Source: Sphingomonas paucimobilis NBRC 13935 (GTDB lineage Bacteria > Pseudomonadota > Alphaproteobacteria > Sphingomonadales > Sphingomonadaceae). Taken from it: a stretch of DNA of 64,000 nucleotides. A model generated the notes under the pieces. It saw only the letters and a program-made list of their open reading frames with translations, was not told the DNA's origin and did not search any database. Each line of letters begins with the position of its first letter. The stretch's first letter is position 1. The DNA lies in NCBI RefSeq assembly GCF_000739895.2, contig NZ_BBJS01000030.1, positions 1 to 64,000 of the forward strand. The letters run 5' to 3'. Both the position numbers and the translations under genes were made by a program. Below are positions 44,301-52,467 of the stretch, piece by piece.

Positions 44301-45508
44301 AGCTGCCCCCGCCCCACCGCCTGCGCATTCTCAAACCCCGTCCGACCAAAGGCGAAGCGGTTCGCCGCCATGCGATAGTCAAAGGCCGCGCGGTCGAACG
44401 CCCCGTCCAGCCTGAGGCGCAAGTCGATAGCCTCACCGCTCATATTGACGAACAAGGCCTCGGGCCGGAGCAGCCGCGCATCGACGCGCAACCCCTCGAA
44501 CCGGTTCTCGCCCAGATCGACCACACCGCGCGCGCGCAGACGCAGCGCGGACGAGCGCAGCGCCAGGGCACCGTTCAATCGGCGATCGCTGAAGTCCGCC
44601 TGCCCCGCCACGGTGACGCGCGGCGCGGTCATCCGCTGCAACCGTCCTTTCAGGAGTAGCGAGGGCGCGATCCGCCCCGCCAGCGCATAGCGGCCCGCGC
44701 GTGCCGACAGGGTCAGGTCGATCGCCTGTTGAGGACCAATCTGCCCACGGGCTCGTCCGTTCCATTGCGTCCAGCGCCCCGCCCCGGCGATCGCCAGCGA
44801 AACGGGCGCACGAGCCCCTATCGCACGCGCCAGCACGCCATCGGCACGGCCCCGCGCCTGAACATCCAGGTCGAACGTGTCGCGATCGGGCTGCGCGTCG
44901 AGTCGCAGGCGAAGCTGGTCGCTGCCGGCGACGAAACCATCGAGCCGCACCAGCGCCCGACCATCGCGGATGTCGGCGCGCCCATCGACCCGCGCCACCC
45001 GCTTCTGCCCCAGCACGGCCGGCGCCAGGATCAAGCGCTCGAGATGCAGCCGGTCGATGCGGATATCAAAATCGGGCAGGATCGGCCCATGCCGCCCGGT
45101 CGGGCGGGTGCGCGGCACATGATAGAGCATCGCCACCGGCGCCTCGACCCGCCGAATGTCGAGCGCGCCTTGTGCCCAGCGCCACGGCCGCCAGTCCAGC
45201 CGGGCGTGCGGCACCCGCACGAGCAGCCCGTCTAGGTCATAGACCCGCAAATCGGTCAGCCGCATGTCGGAATAAAGCGACCCCTCGATGCGTCCCACCG
45301 AAAAGCGCAGGCCATTGTCGGTCCGGATGGTGGCGATGCGATCCGCGACCCAGCGATGGCCGATCGGCGTATCGACGATCATCAGCGCCGCGACGAGGAT
45401 CGCCACCAGCGCGGCCACGGCCATCGCCAGCCACCGCAGCCAGCGCCCGCGTCGCACCAGTGCGGCCGGCGGGGGCGCATCCCCCTCCATATCCGCCTCG
45501 ACCGTCAA
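41336..45508 (-). CDS. tamB: translocation and assembly module protein TamB
   Basis: A 1390-residue protein with an N-terminal membrane anchor (about 21-45). A very long beta-rich region of repeated short strands follows, and the DUF490 C-terminal domain spans about the last 330 residues (GEEDDVPRKPWTLAIRARAPGGLLVTGLGLNSEWSADL, in part). TamB bridges the periplasm and works with TamA in outer-membrane protein or lipid transport. It starts four bases before the tamA stop, as a coupled operon. Its size is in the normal range. Confidence 0.95.
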   Translation of the reverse strand: MTVEADMEGDAPPPAALVRRGRWLRWLAMAVAALVAILVAALMIVDTPIGHRWVADRIATIRTDNGLRFSVGRIEGSLYSDMRLTDLRVYDLDGLLVRVPHARLDWRPWRWAQGALDIRRVEAPVAMLYHVPRTRPTGRHGPILPDFDIRIDRLHLERLILAPAVLGQKRVARVDGRADIRDGRALVRLDGFVAGSDQLRLRLDAQPDRDTFDLDVQARGRADGVLARAIGARAPVSLAIAGAGRWTQWNGRARGQIGPQQAIDLTLSARAGRYALAGRIAPSLLLKGRLQRMTAPRVTVAGQADFSDRRLNGALALRSSALRLRARGVVDLGENRFEGLRVDARLLRPEALFVNMSGEAIDLRLRLDGAFDRAAFDYRMAANRFAFGRTGFENAQAVGRGQLTGGWPLTLPIRFTAARVTGVGDAAGGILRGLSAAGHLRITPQAIIGQNLALHSDKLSGQLGLTIDLRTGRYDVRLNGALQRYLIPGLGIVDVRSTLNAVPGTDGHGTRVVGRGEAQVRRLDNGFLRSLAGGLPHLATDIERGPDGIFHFRRLVLTGPKIRLTGEAIRRTDGTFRFVGGGRQASYGPVQMVLDGRIDHPTLDLILAAPNAAMGLSDVRAHLDPTDQGFAFRAAGGSRLGPFQASGAILLPKGQEAVVKFQPIAVAGTRATGALTVGEGGFTGRLDVAGGGLSGELLFRPVSDVQRIEAHLAAQQAQLSGVTVRQGRIDLVALLDPAGASIEGSAVAQGLRHGAFNIARLNGTARLRGGTGEVRAGISGSRGRAFSIQTVTQVTPDRLSIAAQGTLDGRPLQLLSPAIVTRSEDGWALAPTRLSFAGGGAKIAGHFDADSTEIEAGLTRMPLAVLDIGYPGLGLGGSASGTLTIRQTTGAPTGKVDLTIRGLTRAGLVLTSRPIDMGLAGVLSADRLGVRAVMASGGRTIGRAQALIQPSGQGDWASRMQNGRLIAQLRYAGPADTLWRLTRVEMFDLSGPVAIGADVGGTLAAPVIRGAVRATGARIESATTGTVLTDVQATGRFGGSRLVIDRFAAKAGRDGRVSGTGQFEFAAANGIGLDLSLQADRAAMIARDDIAATVSGPLAIHSDGSGGTISGDVVLNSSRYRLGRATAATAVPQLNIREINIPGGGEEDDVPRKPWTLAIRARAPGGLLVTGLGLNSEWSADLKIGGEPVNPAITGQATLIRGDFEFAGRDFDLSRGIIRFGGEVPANPALDIAANANVQGLSATIRVTGTALKPEIGFSSTPALPNDELLSRLLFGTSIASLSAPEALQLAAAVAALQDGGNGLNPINAVRRAAGLDRLRVLPADVQQGRGTSVAAGKYITRRLYAEIITDGQGYSATQVEFQVTRWLSLLSTISTLGRQSVNVRISKDY

Positions 45509-47514
45509 AAGGCCTGACCCAGCGAGACATAGACCGCGATCCGGCTGTCACCGCGCTGCGGATTGATCGGCGTACCCACGTCCAGGCGGATCGGCCCGAA
45601 ATTGGAATAATAGCGCACACCCAGCCCCGTGCCGAACCGCAGACCCGTCAGGCGTGGCAGTGGCGAGGTCGAGATGTTGCCGGCGTCGAGGAAGGGCACC
45701 ACCCCGAAATTGCCGAATGTTCGCACCCGTGCCTCGATCGAAAACTCCGCAAGGCTGCGTCCGCCGATCGGGTCGTTATTGGCATCGCGCGGCCCGATCG
45801 CCTGAAAGCCATAGCCGCGCACCGAGGCCCCGCCGCCGGCATAGAAGCGCCGCGATGGCGCGATCTGGTCACGCGGCGCCCCCAGGATGGTGCCTAGCCG
45901 CGTCCGTGCCGCGAGCACCACCCGGTCGCCAAAGGGATGATAGAGGCTGGCATCGATCTGCGTCCGCGCATAGCCGAAGGCCGCGCCCTGCAAGGACAAT
46001 TCGGGGCTGAGCCGGCCGCCCAGCCGGAAGCCGCGAGTCGGATTCAACAGATCGTCCGACCCGTCATAGTTGAGGCTGGTCGGCAACGCCCCGATGAAGA
46101 AGGTGCGGCGCCGCGGCTGGCCGGTGGAGGCGATAACGTCCCGCTCGTCCGAGGTCAGCAATTCGGCCCCCAGCGACCAGGTCCAGGTCTTCTGGAAGAA
46201 GATATTGGTCTGCCGCTCCAAATTGCCCGATAGTGACAATGTCTTGGCGTCGAAGGCGTCGCGGATGATATGCGCGGCAGAGAATTGCGCGGTCAGGACG
46301 CGGTCGCGGCCGTTAAAATTGTTGCGGCGGAAGACGACCGCGCCGAGCTGCTCGCGCGTACCCAGCACGCTGCGCAAAGTCAGCGCACCTTCGGGGGGGA
46401 ACAGATTGCGGTCGGTCCAACTGATCGCGGCACGCGCGCCCTCGCCGGTGCCATAGCCCAGTTCGCCCGCGATGGTGTGCTGCGGCGCCGGCTCCAAGGT
46501 GACGGCGACATTGACCGTCTCGGGCGTGTCGCCGGGCACCGGCTTGACCTCGACCGAGGACACCAGCCCCGTCTGCACCAGCGCACGGCGCAGATCGTCA
46601 AGGCCGGTGGCGTCATAGGGCTGGCCGGGCCGGAAACGTGCGATGTCTTGGATATGATGGGCGTCGAACACCCGGTCGTTGGTCGCGACGATCCGGCCAT
46701 AGCGACGCTCGGTTCCCGGTTGCAGCGCCAGGTCGATCGTCGCGGTTCCGGTCGCATGGTCGACCACGATCTGCGGATCGCCGACCTTGGCGAAGGGAAA
46801 GCCCGCCTCGCCCACCGCGGATTTAAGCGCCGCCTGGCCGGCGACGATCTGGTCGGCATCGACCGGATCGCCAGGCTTGATCCCGAAGGCCTTGGTCAAG
46901 TCGCCCGCCTTGTCGCCTGCGGCCTTGACCCCGTCCAGCGTCACATCGGCGAAGCGATACATGTTGCCGGGCACCGCCTGTAACACCACGGTCGGCGTGT
47001 CACCGGGCTCGATCCGGGTGGAGACCTGCGCATCATAATAGCCCGCCCCCCGCAGCAAATTGGTGAGGAGCGCGGCATCCTCGCGCGCGCGGCGATCGAG
47101 CTGGGCGGCATTGGCGGGATCGCCGTCATTGGCCGCAAGCGTCGACAATTGGTCGAACCGCTGGCGCACCAGTTCGCCGGTGTCGCCAATGCCCTCGATC
47201 CGCCAGCGATAGCGCCGCTCGGCGGCCGCATCGACGGTCGCCGTCATGGTCGCGGTCGGATCGGCGGGCGCGGTGGCCAGATCGGGCCAGGCCACGCCGA
47301 TTTCGGGCAGGGGGGCGAGCGGTGCCGAGGGGTCGAGCATCGTCGGATCGTCAAGCCCCTGACCGGTGGCTTGGGCGGGCAGCGACGGTTCGGCGGCCTG
47401 TCCCGCAGGCACGGCCTGGCCTCTGGCGGCGGCCATCCAGCCGACGCTGCCCCAAGTCATTGCCATGAAAACGATGACGACCGCACCGCGCGGCCGCCCG
47501 ACGCGGACCATCAT
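45505..47514 (-). CDS. tamA: outer-membrane assembly factor TamA (Omp85 family)
   Basis: A 669-residue protein with a signal peptide (cleavage near ARG-QAV, about 32). Three POTRA-like repeats follow in about 75-330 (for example VVLQAVPGNMYRFADVTLDG, then RYGRIVATNDRVFDAHHIQD), and a C-terminal 16-strand barrel with GGGASVRGYGFQAIGPRD and RLDVGTPINPQRGDSRIAVYVSLGQAF (in part). It anchors the TamAB complex in the outer membrane. It overlaps tamB by four bases. Confidence 0.95.
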   Translation of the reverse strand: MMVRVGRPRGAVVIVFMAMTWGSVGWMAAARGQAVPAGQAAEPSLPAQATGQGLDDPTMLDPSAPLAPLPEIGVAWPDLATAPADPTATMTATVDAAAERRYRWRIEGIGDTGELVRQRFDQLSTLAANDGDPANAAQLDRRAREDAALLTNLLRGAGYYDAQVSTRIEPGDTPTVVLQAVPGNMYRFADVTLDGVKAAGDKAGDLTKAFGIKPGDPVDADQIVAGQAALKSAVGEAGFPFAKVGDPQIVVDHATGTATIDLALQPGTERRYGRIVATNDRVFDAHHIQDIARFRPGQPYDATGLDDLRRALVQTGLVSSVEVKPVPGDTPETVNVAVTLEPAPQHTIAGELGYGTGEGARAAISWTDRNLFPPEGALTLRSVLGTREQLGAVVFRRNNFNGRDRVLTAQFSAAHIIRDAFDAKTLSLSGNLERQTNIFFQKTWTWSLGAELLTSDERDVIASTGQPRRRTFFIGALPTSLNYDGSDDLLNPTRGFRLGGRLSPELSLQGAAFGYARTQIDASLYHPFGDRVVLAARTRLGTILGAPRDQIAPSRRFYAGGGASVRGYGFQAIGPRDANNDPIGGRSLAEFSIEARVRTFGNFGVVPFLDAGNISTSPLPRLTGLRFGTGLGVRYYSNFGPIRLDVGTPINPQRGDSRIAVYVSLGQAF

Positions 47515-47622
47515 GGCCCGATCCCTAGCGGTGCAAGACGGTCCGCGACACCCCTAAGCGCGCTCGGTTGAACAGATTTGCCGCGCCGGCCGCCGCGAAG
47601 CATGGCGTCCTCGCAGCGCACG

Positions 47623-47850
47623 TCAGTGAACGGTGTCGAACGCCTCTTCCAGTGACAACAGCCCGATCAGCCGCTCGATCTGCCGCCAGCGGCAGAAATG
47701 GATGTGATTGCCCAGGTCGCGGCTGCGCCCGGCGCGCGCGGCCGCTTCGCCGCTGGCCGATTCGCCGAACGTCTCGATCATCTCGGCCGCCGTCGCGACG
47801 TCATTGTCCGTGACGAAGGGAACGACATAGTCTCCGCCATGATTGGGCAT
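47623..47850 (-). CDS. conserved small hypothetical protein, 75 residues
   Basis: A soluble protein of 75 residues, MPNHGGDYVVPFVTDNDVATAAEMIETFG..., with a distinctive HIHFCRWRQIERLIGLLS stretch. It has a good ribosome-binding site (GGAG six bases before the ATG) and normal codon use. I recall similar short proteins in sphingomonads but cannot name a family. It stands alone between tamA and a divergent small gene. Confidence 0.65.
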   Translation of the reverse strand: MPNHGGDYVVPFVTDNDVATAAEMIETFGESASGEAAARAGRSRDLGNHIHFCRWRQIERLIGLLSLEEAFDTVH

Positions 47851-47988
47851 GAATTCTCCTGGACCGTGCCGTTTCGCGGAGTCCCACTAAGCCAGGACCG
47901 CCAATTTTACTAGCCCCGATCCGCTATCCCAAACGCCCCGCGCCGGGACGACTGGCCTGATGCGACCGGGCATGGCAGGACAGCGACC

Positions 47989-48174
47989 ATGACCGATCCC
48001 GTCCCACCTCACCCGCCACGCCCGACATCCAGCGGCGGCGGTATCTTCATCGCCATCGGCATCGTCGGCGGGATCATCGTCGGGGTCGCCACCGGCGAAG
48101 TCACGGTGGCGGTGCTCGCCGGGCTGGGATTGGGCGTACTGGCTGCCTTGCTGCTCTGGTGGCGCAACCGCTGA
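47989..48174 (+). CDS. small two-segment membrane protein, 61 residues
   Basis: The short protein has a proline-rich N terminus (about 1-17) followed by two hydrophobic segments rich in glycine (about 18-35 and 39-57) and a basic end (WWRNR). AGGA lies upstream of the ATG at a suitable distance. No family is recognisable. Likely a membrane peptide of unknown role. Confidence 0.6.
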   Translation: MTDPVPPHPPRPTSSGGGIFIAIGIVGGIIVGVATGEVTVAVLAGLGLGVLAALLLWWRNR

Positions 48175-48261
48175 GCCGAGGGGCGACGCACCAGTCATGC
48201 TTCGATCCAACACATCCGGCCTGATTGGGGAGGTGGCAGGGCCGCCGCAGGCCGATCAACC

Positions 48262-48879
48262 CTAGGCGGGTAATCGCATCTGCCAGACCACGCGCCCGAC
48301 CACCGTCATTGGTCCTTCGGGCACTGGCGGCGCGGCGGGATTGTCGCTGGTCGCCACCAGCCCCTGCGGACCGGCGCAGACACGCTTGACCATCAGCACA
48401 TCACCGATCCGGATGATATAGAGCCCACCGCGCGCATTGGGCCGCGTGTCGGTCTGGTCGACCACCAGATGGTCGCCATCCATCAGGCCAGGGGCCATCG
48501 AATCGCCGCGCACCCGAATGACCGAGGCGGTGCCATCGCTCAGCCCAAGCCGCCGCGCGAGTTGCCGGTCGATCGCCTCCACGCCGATCATCACATCGTC
48601 ATCGACCGTCGCCCCCGGCCCGGCCGACGCCGCGACTGCCAGACGCGGCATCAATAGCGGCCCCGCCTCCTTCGCGGCACCCAGCCGGGTTTCCGGCACC
48701 CCGAAAAACTCCGCCAACTGGCGCCGATCGCCCTCCGCCAAGGCTCGGGGCGAGCCGCGATGGACGAACTGCTGGAGATAGGCCTCGTTGCGCCCGAGCA
48801 TGCGCGACAGCGCCGCCAGACTGACGCCCGCCTGCTCCGCCAGCGCCTGAAGCGCGGCCCTGATCTCCTGTCCCGACAT
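48262..48879 (-). CDS. LexA/CI-like repressor with S24 peptidase domain
   Basis: The 205-residue protein has an N-terminal helix-turn-helix (about 8-45, VSLAALSRMLGRNEAYLQQF) and a C-terminal S24 self-cleavage domain. The catalytic serine S127 is in GDSMAP and the lysine K165 in VLMVKRV. A possible Ala-Gly cleavage site (ASAGPG, 86-87) precedes the domain. Such repressors are inactivated by RecA filaments upon DNA damage. A dyad upstream suits autorepression, and the divergent genes are its likely targets. Confidence 0.9.
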   Translation of the reverse strand: MSGQEIRAALQALAEQAGVSLAALSRMLGRNEAYLQQFVHRGSPRALAEGDRRQLAEFFGVPETRLGAAKEAGPLLMPRLAVAASAGPGATVDDDVMIGVEAIDRQLARRLGLSDGTASVIRVRGDSMAPGLMDGDHLVVDQTDTRPNARGGLYIIRIGDVLMVKRVCAGPQGLVATSDNPAAPPVPEGPMTVVGRVVWQMRLPA

Positions 48880-48895
48880 GCCTCGAATATAGGCA

Positions 48896-48923
48896 TAGGA
48901 TTTTTCCTAGACAAGTTGGAAAA
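48896..48923. promoter_or_regulatory. predicted operator between the S24 repressor and divergent small genes
   Basis: TAGGA-TTTT-TCCTA (48896-48909) is a perfect short palindrome, and TTTTCC (48902-48907) is repeated in inverse as GGAAAA (48918-48923) with a 10-base spacer. The overlap of two dyads just 17 bases from the repressor start suggests autoregulation. Confidence 0.5.
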
Positions 48924-48974
48924 CAGAACAGATCAAGAACGTATTGGCGAGAATCGGACAATGGGAGCACGTCC

Positions 48975-49151
48975 ATGGAATTGCTGAGGCGCATCGAGCG
49001 CTATCTGAAAACCAGCCATATGCCGGAAACCAAATTCGGCAGGCTGGCGGTGAACGATCCGCGACTGGTCGGCGACCTGCGGCGCGGGCGCGAGCCGGGG
49101 CCGGACATGGTCCGCCGGGTCGAGGCATTCATCGCGGAGCATCTGGCATGA
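48975..49151 (+). CDS. small basic protein divergent from the S24 repressor, 58 residues
   Basis: The short protein MELLRRIERYLKTSHMPETKFG... has basic helices and a second half with VNDPRLVGDLRRGREPGPDMV. The pattern suggests a helix-turn-helix-like DNA-binding fold; I know similar 55-60 residue sphingomonad proteins, without a named family. A GGGAG sits upstream of the ATG. The stop overlaps the next start as ATGA. Because of its place opposite a self-cleaving repressor, it could be a Cro-like partner; this is inference. Confidence 0.65.
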   Translation: MELLRRIERYLKTSHMPETKFGRLAVNDPRLVGDLRRGREPGPDMVRRVEAFIAEHLA

Positions 49152-49507
49152 CCGCGATGGGACGGATCGAGCATGCACCCGCCCCAGCAACCCGGTGCCG
49201 CCCCCGCCCCGCCGATGGCGGTGGCCGACTGGCGCGTGTGCTGACGGCGCATGCCGCGCGTGCCGGATGCGCGGTGACGTTGGACATCCTCACGGTCGAG
49301 CCTTGGTCGTCCGCGACCTTCGCCGGTACCATCGCCACCCTGTCGCTGACCGCGTCGCCCGGTGCGGCCCTGTCACGCTGGCTGGCGGAACTGGCGGACG
49401 CCGACCTGCCGATGGGGCGCGACCTGATTGCCGATATCGCGGTCGAGGCCTTGCCGGACGGCCACCGCCTGCGGGTGCTAGTCTGCACCGATGCGATGGA
49501 TGGATGA
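49148..49507 (+). CDS. hypothetical protein, 119 residues, coupled to the 58-residue gene
   Basis: The frame starts at an ATG overlapping the previous stop and runs 119 codons. The N-terminal third is low complexity (Pro/Ala/Arg). From about residue 40 the sequence looks foldable (AARAGCAVTLDILTVEPWSSATFAG, then HRLRVLVCTDAMDG). No family recognised. The gene ends 77 bases before the next receptor gene. The coupling is the main support. Confidence 0.5.
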   Translation: MTAMGRIEHAPAPATRCRPRPADGGGRLARVLTAHAARAGCAVTLDILTVEPWSSATFAGTIATLSLTASPGAALSRWLAELADADLPMGRDLIADIAVEALPDGHRLRVLVCTDAMDG

Positions 49508-49528
49508 CGACCATGTCACTTTTTGCTT

Positions 49529-49546
49529 GATATGATGTAACACTAC
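49529..49546 (+). promoter_or_regulatory. Zur-box-like site upstream of the ZnuD-like receptor
   Basis: GATATGATGTAACACTAC resembles the alphaproteobacterial Zur box (palindromic, core GATATGTTATAACATATC) in 13 of 18 positions as I remember that motif. It overlaps a TATGAT that could be the -10 element and lies 39 bases upstream of the receptor start. Confidence 0.4.
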
Positions 49547-49584
49547 GCTACGCACGGGGCTTCGCCAACCATCGGAGCCCCGTC

Positions 49585-51711
49585 TTGCTGAAGCCCGTCC
49601 TGCTGTCCGGCCTGTCCGCCGCCGCCCTTGCCATCCCGTTGAGCGCCGCCGCCGCGCAAACCGCGCCGCAGCCGACCAATCGTGGCCGCGAGATCGTCGT
49701 GACCGCGCCGGTTCTGCAGTCGGAGGCGGATGTGCTGTCGGGCACCTCGATCGTCACCGGCGACGAACTGCAACGCTCGATCCGCCCGACCATCGGCGAG
49801 ACGCTGGCGCGCCAGCCGGGCGTGTCGGCCACGTCCTTCGGTCCGAACGCCTCGCGTCCGGTCCTGCGCGGTTTCCAGGGCGAACGTATCCGCGTGCTGA
49901 CCGACGGCATCGGCTCGATCGACGTGTCGAACACCAGCGTCGACCATGCGGTGGTCATCAACCCGCTGCTCGCCGAACGCATCGAGGTGCTACGCGGCCC
50001 CTCGGCCCTGCTGTTCGGTTCGTCGGCGGTGGGCGGCGTGGTCAACGTCATCGACAACCGCATTCCGCGCACCGTGCCGGAGAATGGCTATCGCCTGTCG
50101 GGCATCGCCAGCTATGGCTCGGCCGCCAATGAGCGCTCGGTGGCGGGCGCGACCGACGTTGCGGTGGGCAAGCAGTTCGTCGTCCATGCCGATGGCTCCT
50201 ACCTCAAGACCGATGACCTGAAGATCGGCGGCTATGTCCTGTCGCGTCGGGCGCGGGCCGAGGCGCTGGCCTCCGCTGGCCGGGCCCCCAATGATCCGCT
50301 CGATTTCGCGGGCGTCGCGAACCTGCGCGGTCGCCTGCCCAACACCGCCAGCGAGACCTGGACGGCGAGCGTCGGGGCTGCGTTCATCGCCGACAATGGT
50401 TCGCTTGGCGTCTCGTACAGCCATTATGACAGCCTGTACGGCGTGCCGATCCGCTATTCGCTCGAGCCCGGTGGCGAAGAGCCGGAAGCCCCACGCCTCA
50501 GCCTGGTCCAGAACCGCGTCGATCTTCGCGGCGAGATCGAGACCGGCGGCGGCTTCCTTGACCGTATCCGCCTGCGCGCCGGCATGGCCGATTATCGCCA
50601 TTTCGAGCTGGAGGAGGATGGCGAGGTCGGCACCGCTTTCTACAACAAGGGCATCGAAGGCCGGCTGGAACTGGTCCAGGCCAAGCGCAATGGCTGGCAG
50701 GGCGCGTCGGGCGTGCAGTTCTTCAACCGCGACTTTGACGTTCAGGGCGACGAGGCGTTCCTGCCGCGCAACAACACGGCGCAGGTCGGCCTGTTCACGT
50801 TGCAACAGCTTGATCGCGGCGCGTTCAAGATGGAGGCCGGCGCGCGGTACGAACATACCACGCTGACCGCACGCACCGCCGTCACCGATGACCGCTTCTT
50901 CCGCGGGCAGCGGGACTTCAACGCCTTTTCAGGCTCGATCGGCGCGAGCTATGGCTTCGCGCCCGACTGGCGCGCCGGCCTGAACCTGTCGCGCACCGAG
51001 CGCGCGCCCTCGGCCGAGGAGCTGTTCGCCAACGGCCCCCATGCCGGGACCGAGGCCTATGAACTGGGCAATCCGGACTTCAAGAAGGAAGCCAGCTGGG
51101 GCATCGAAGCAACGCTGCACGGGCATGGCGAGGGCTATAGCTTCGACGCCTCGGCCTATTACAACCGCTTCTCCAATTACATCTATGACGCGCTGGTGCC
51201 GCAGGGTCCTTGCGTCGCCGCCGCGGCCCCCTCGGGTCGTGACGTCGACCTGCCCTGCTTCCAATATGCGCAGGCGGACGCGCGCTATTACGGCATCGAA
51301 GCGGAAGGATCGCTGCGGCTCGCCACCATCGGCCGCTATGCGATCAACGCCGACCTGCTGGGCGATTATGTCAACGCACAGATTCTCGGCACCGGTCCCG
51401 CGCCGCGCATCCCGCCGCTCCGTCTGCTCGGCGGGCTGGAGGCCCAGTCGGACACTGTGAACGCACGGGTCGAGGTCGAACGCAGCTTCAAGCAGACCCG
51501 CGTCCTGGGGCTGGAGACGCCGACCGATGGCTTCACGCTGGTCAACGCCTCGGTGCAACTCAAGCCCTGGGGCACGCTGAATCCGACGACGCTTACCCTG
51601 TCGGCGAACAATATTTTCGACGTCGATGCGCGCCGCCATGCCAGCGTGCTGAAGGATTTCGCCCCGCTGGCGGGCCGTGATCTGCGCGCGACGCTTAGCT
51701 TCAAGCTCTGA
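49585..51711 (+). CDS. TonB-dependent receptor, ZnuD-like (putative zinc uptake)
   Basis: The 708-residue outer-membrane receptor starts with TTG (GGAG seven bases upstream) and a signal peptide cut near AAA-QTA. It has a TonB-box-like segment (IVVTAPV) and a plug domain with RPVLRGFQGERIRVLTDG. The sequence VINPLLAERIEVLRGPSALLFGSSAVGGVVNVID (in part) is the hallmark of the ZnuD group. The barrel ends ATLSFKL. ZnuD imports zinc under Zur control; the Zur-like site upstream agrees. The His-rich loop of neisserial ZnuD is not seen. Confidence 0.88.
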   Translation: MLKPVLLSGLSAAALAIPLSAAAAQTAPQPTNRGREIVVTAPVLQSEADVLSGTSIVTGDELQRSIRPTIGETLARQPGVSATSFGPNASRPVLRGFQGERIRVLTDGIGSIDVSNTSVDHAVVINPLLAERIEVLRGPSALLFGSSAVGGVVNVIDNRIPRTVPENGYRLSGIASYGSAANERSVAGATDVAVGKQFVVHADGSYLKTDDLKIGGYVLSRRARAEALASAGRAPNDPLDFAGVANLRGRLPNTASETWTASVGAAFIADNGSLGVSYSHYDSLYGVPIRYSLEPGGEEPEAPRLSLVQNRVDLRGEIETGGGFLDRIRLRAGMADYRHFELEEDGEVGTAFYNKGIEGRLELVQAKRNGWQGASGVQFFNRDFDVQGDEAFLPRNNTAQVGLFTLQQLDRGAFKMEAGARYEHTTLTARTAVTDDRFFRGQRDFNAFSGSIGASYGFAPDWRAGLNLSRTERAPSAEELFANGPHAGTEAYELGNPDFKKEASWGIEATLHGHGEGYSFDASAYYNRFSNYIYDALVPQGPCVAAAAPSGRDVDLPCFQYAQADARYYGIEAEGSLRLATIGRYAINADLLGDYVNAQILGTGPAPRIPPLRLLGGLEAQSDTVNARVEVERSFKQTRVLGLETPTDGFTLVNASVQLKPWGTLNPTTLTLSANNIFDVDARRHASVLKDFAPLAGRDLRATLSFKL

Positions 51712-51741
51712 CGCGCCCCCCTCGGTCTCGCGTCGGTACCT

Positions 51742-51775
51742 GGGCCCTTCCCACCACGGCGGGAGGGGCCTTTTT
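51742..51775 (+). terminator. intrinsic terminator of the ZnuD-like receptor gene
   Basis: GGCCCTTCCC and GGGAGGGGCC pair around a short loop, followed by TTTTT. It begins 30 bases after the receptor stop. Confidence 0.85.
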
Positions 51776-51852
51776 CTATGGACCCGGCGAGCCAATGCTT
51801 GCGCGGACGGAGCGCCATGATAGCCTTCCGCCCAGCATCCGAGGGGGCGCGA

Positions 51853-52455
51853 ATGATGACGAAGACATGGTGGCTGGCGGCCATGGTACTGGGGGCAAGT
51901 GCGGGCGCGGCCGAGGCCAAGGATACGACACCCTGTCCCAAGGACCTGATCTGCGCCAGCGATCCCAACAGCGTGGGCGGCGCGATGATGCGCGCAGGCT
52001 ATCAGGGCTTGGTCGACACCGATGGCGAGGGCGATCCGATGATCGTCAGTTCGGCCGCCGGCTATAAGTTCAACATCTATTTCTATGACTGCGAGGCGCA
52101 CAAGCAATGCGCCTCGCTGCAATTCTCGATGCGGCTGACCCCGTCCGAGCGGCGCGACCTGAACTTCGTCAACAAATGGAACAGCGAGAAGCGGTTCGGC
52201 CAGCTCGCCTTGACCAAGGACGGCGACCTGCGCCTGACCCATGACATGTCGACGGTGGGCGGGATCACGCGCGCCAATTTCACCGATGTCGTCGAATGGT
52301 GGTCCTCGACGATGGGCACGCTGGAGACCTTCCTGAAGGCCAATCCGCCGGAAGAGCCCATGCGCACCGTGCCCGCGCCGCCGGTCAAGACGACGACTGA
52401 TCGGACGGCCGGGGGTGGACAAAGCTCCCGGCCTTCCCGAGAAGCGGGGGCATAA
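51853..52455 (+). CDS. YbjN-domain exported protein
   Basis: A 200-residue protein. The signal peptide ends near EA-KDTTPCP (about 22). The YbjN-like fold has IVSSAAGYKFNIYFYDCEAHKQCASLQFS (in part), FVNKWNSEKRFGQLALTKDGDLRL and a C-terminal helical/Pro-rich tail. Cysteines in PCPKDLIC and DCEAHKQC may form disulfides. YbjN proteins have been linked to stress responses but without a known molecular activity. The ATG at 51853 has GAGGGGG upstream. It precedes the glutaryl-CoA dehydrogenase gene by 12 bases. Confidence 0.82.
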   Translation: MMTKTWWLAAMVLGASAGAAEAKDTTPCPKDLICASDPNSVGGAMMRAGYQGLVDTDGEGDPMIVSSAAGYKFNIYFYDCEAHKQCASLQFSMRLTPSERRDLNFVNKWNSEKRFGQLALTKDGDLRLTHDMSTVGGITRANFTDVVEWWSSTMGTLETFLKANPPEEPMRTVPAPPVKTTTDRTAGGGQSSRPSREAGA

Positions 52456-52467
52456 GGAGAGAGACCA

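Noticed and set aside
42206..44659. An 817-codon frame antisense to tamB
   Set aside because: Its translation is rich in Arg, Pro, Gln and His without domains, typical of a shadow frame, while tamB is clear.
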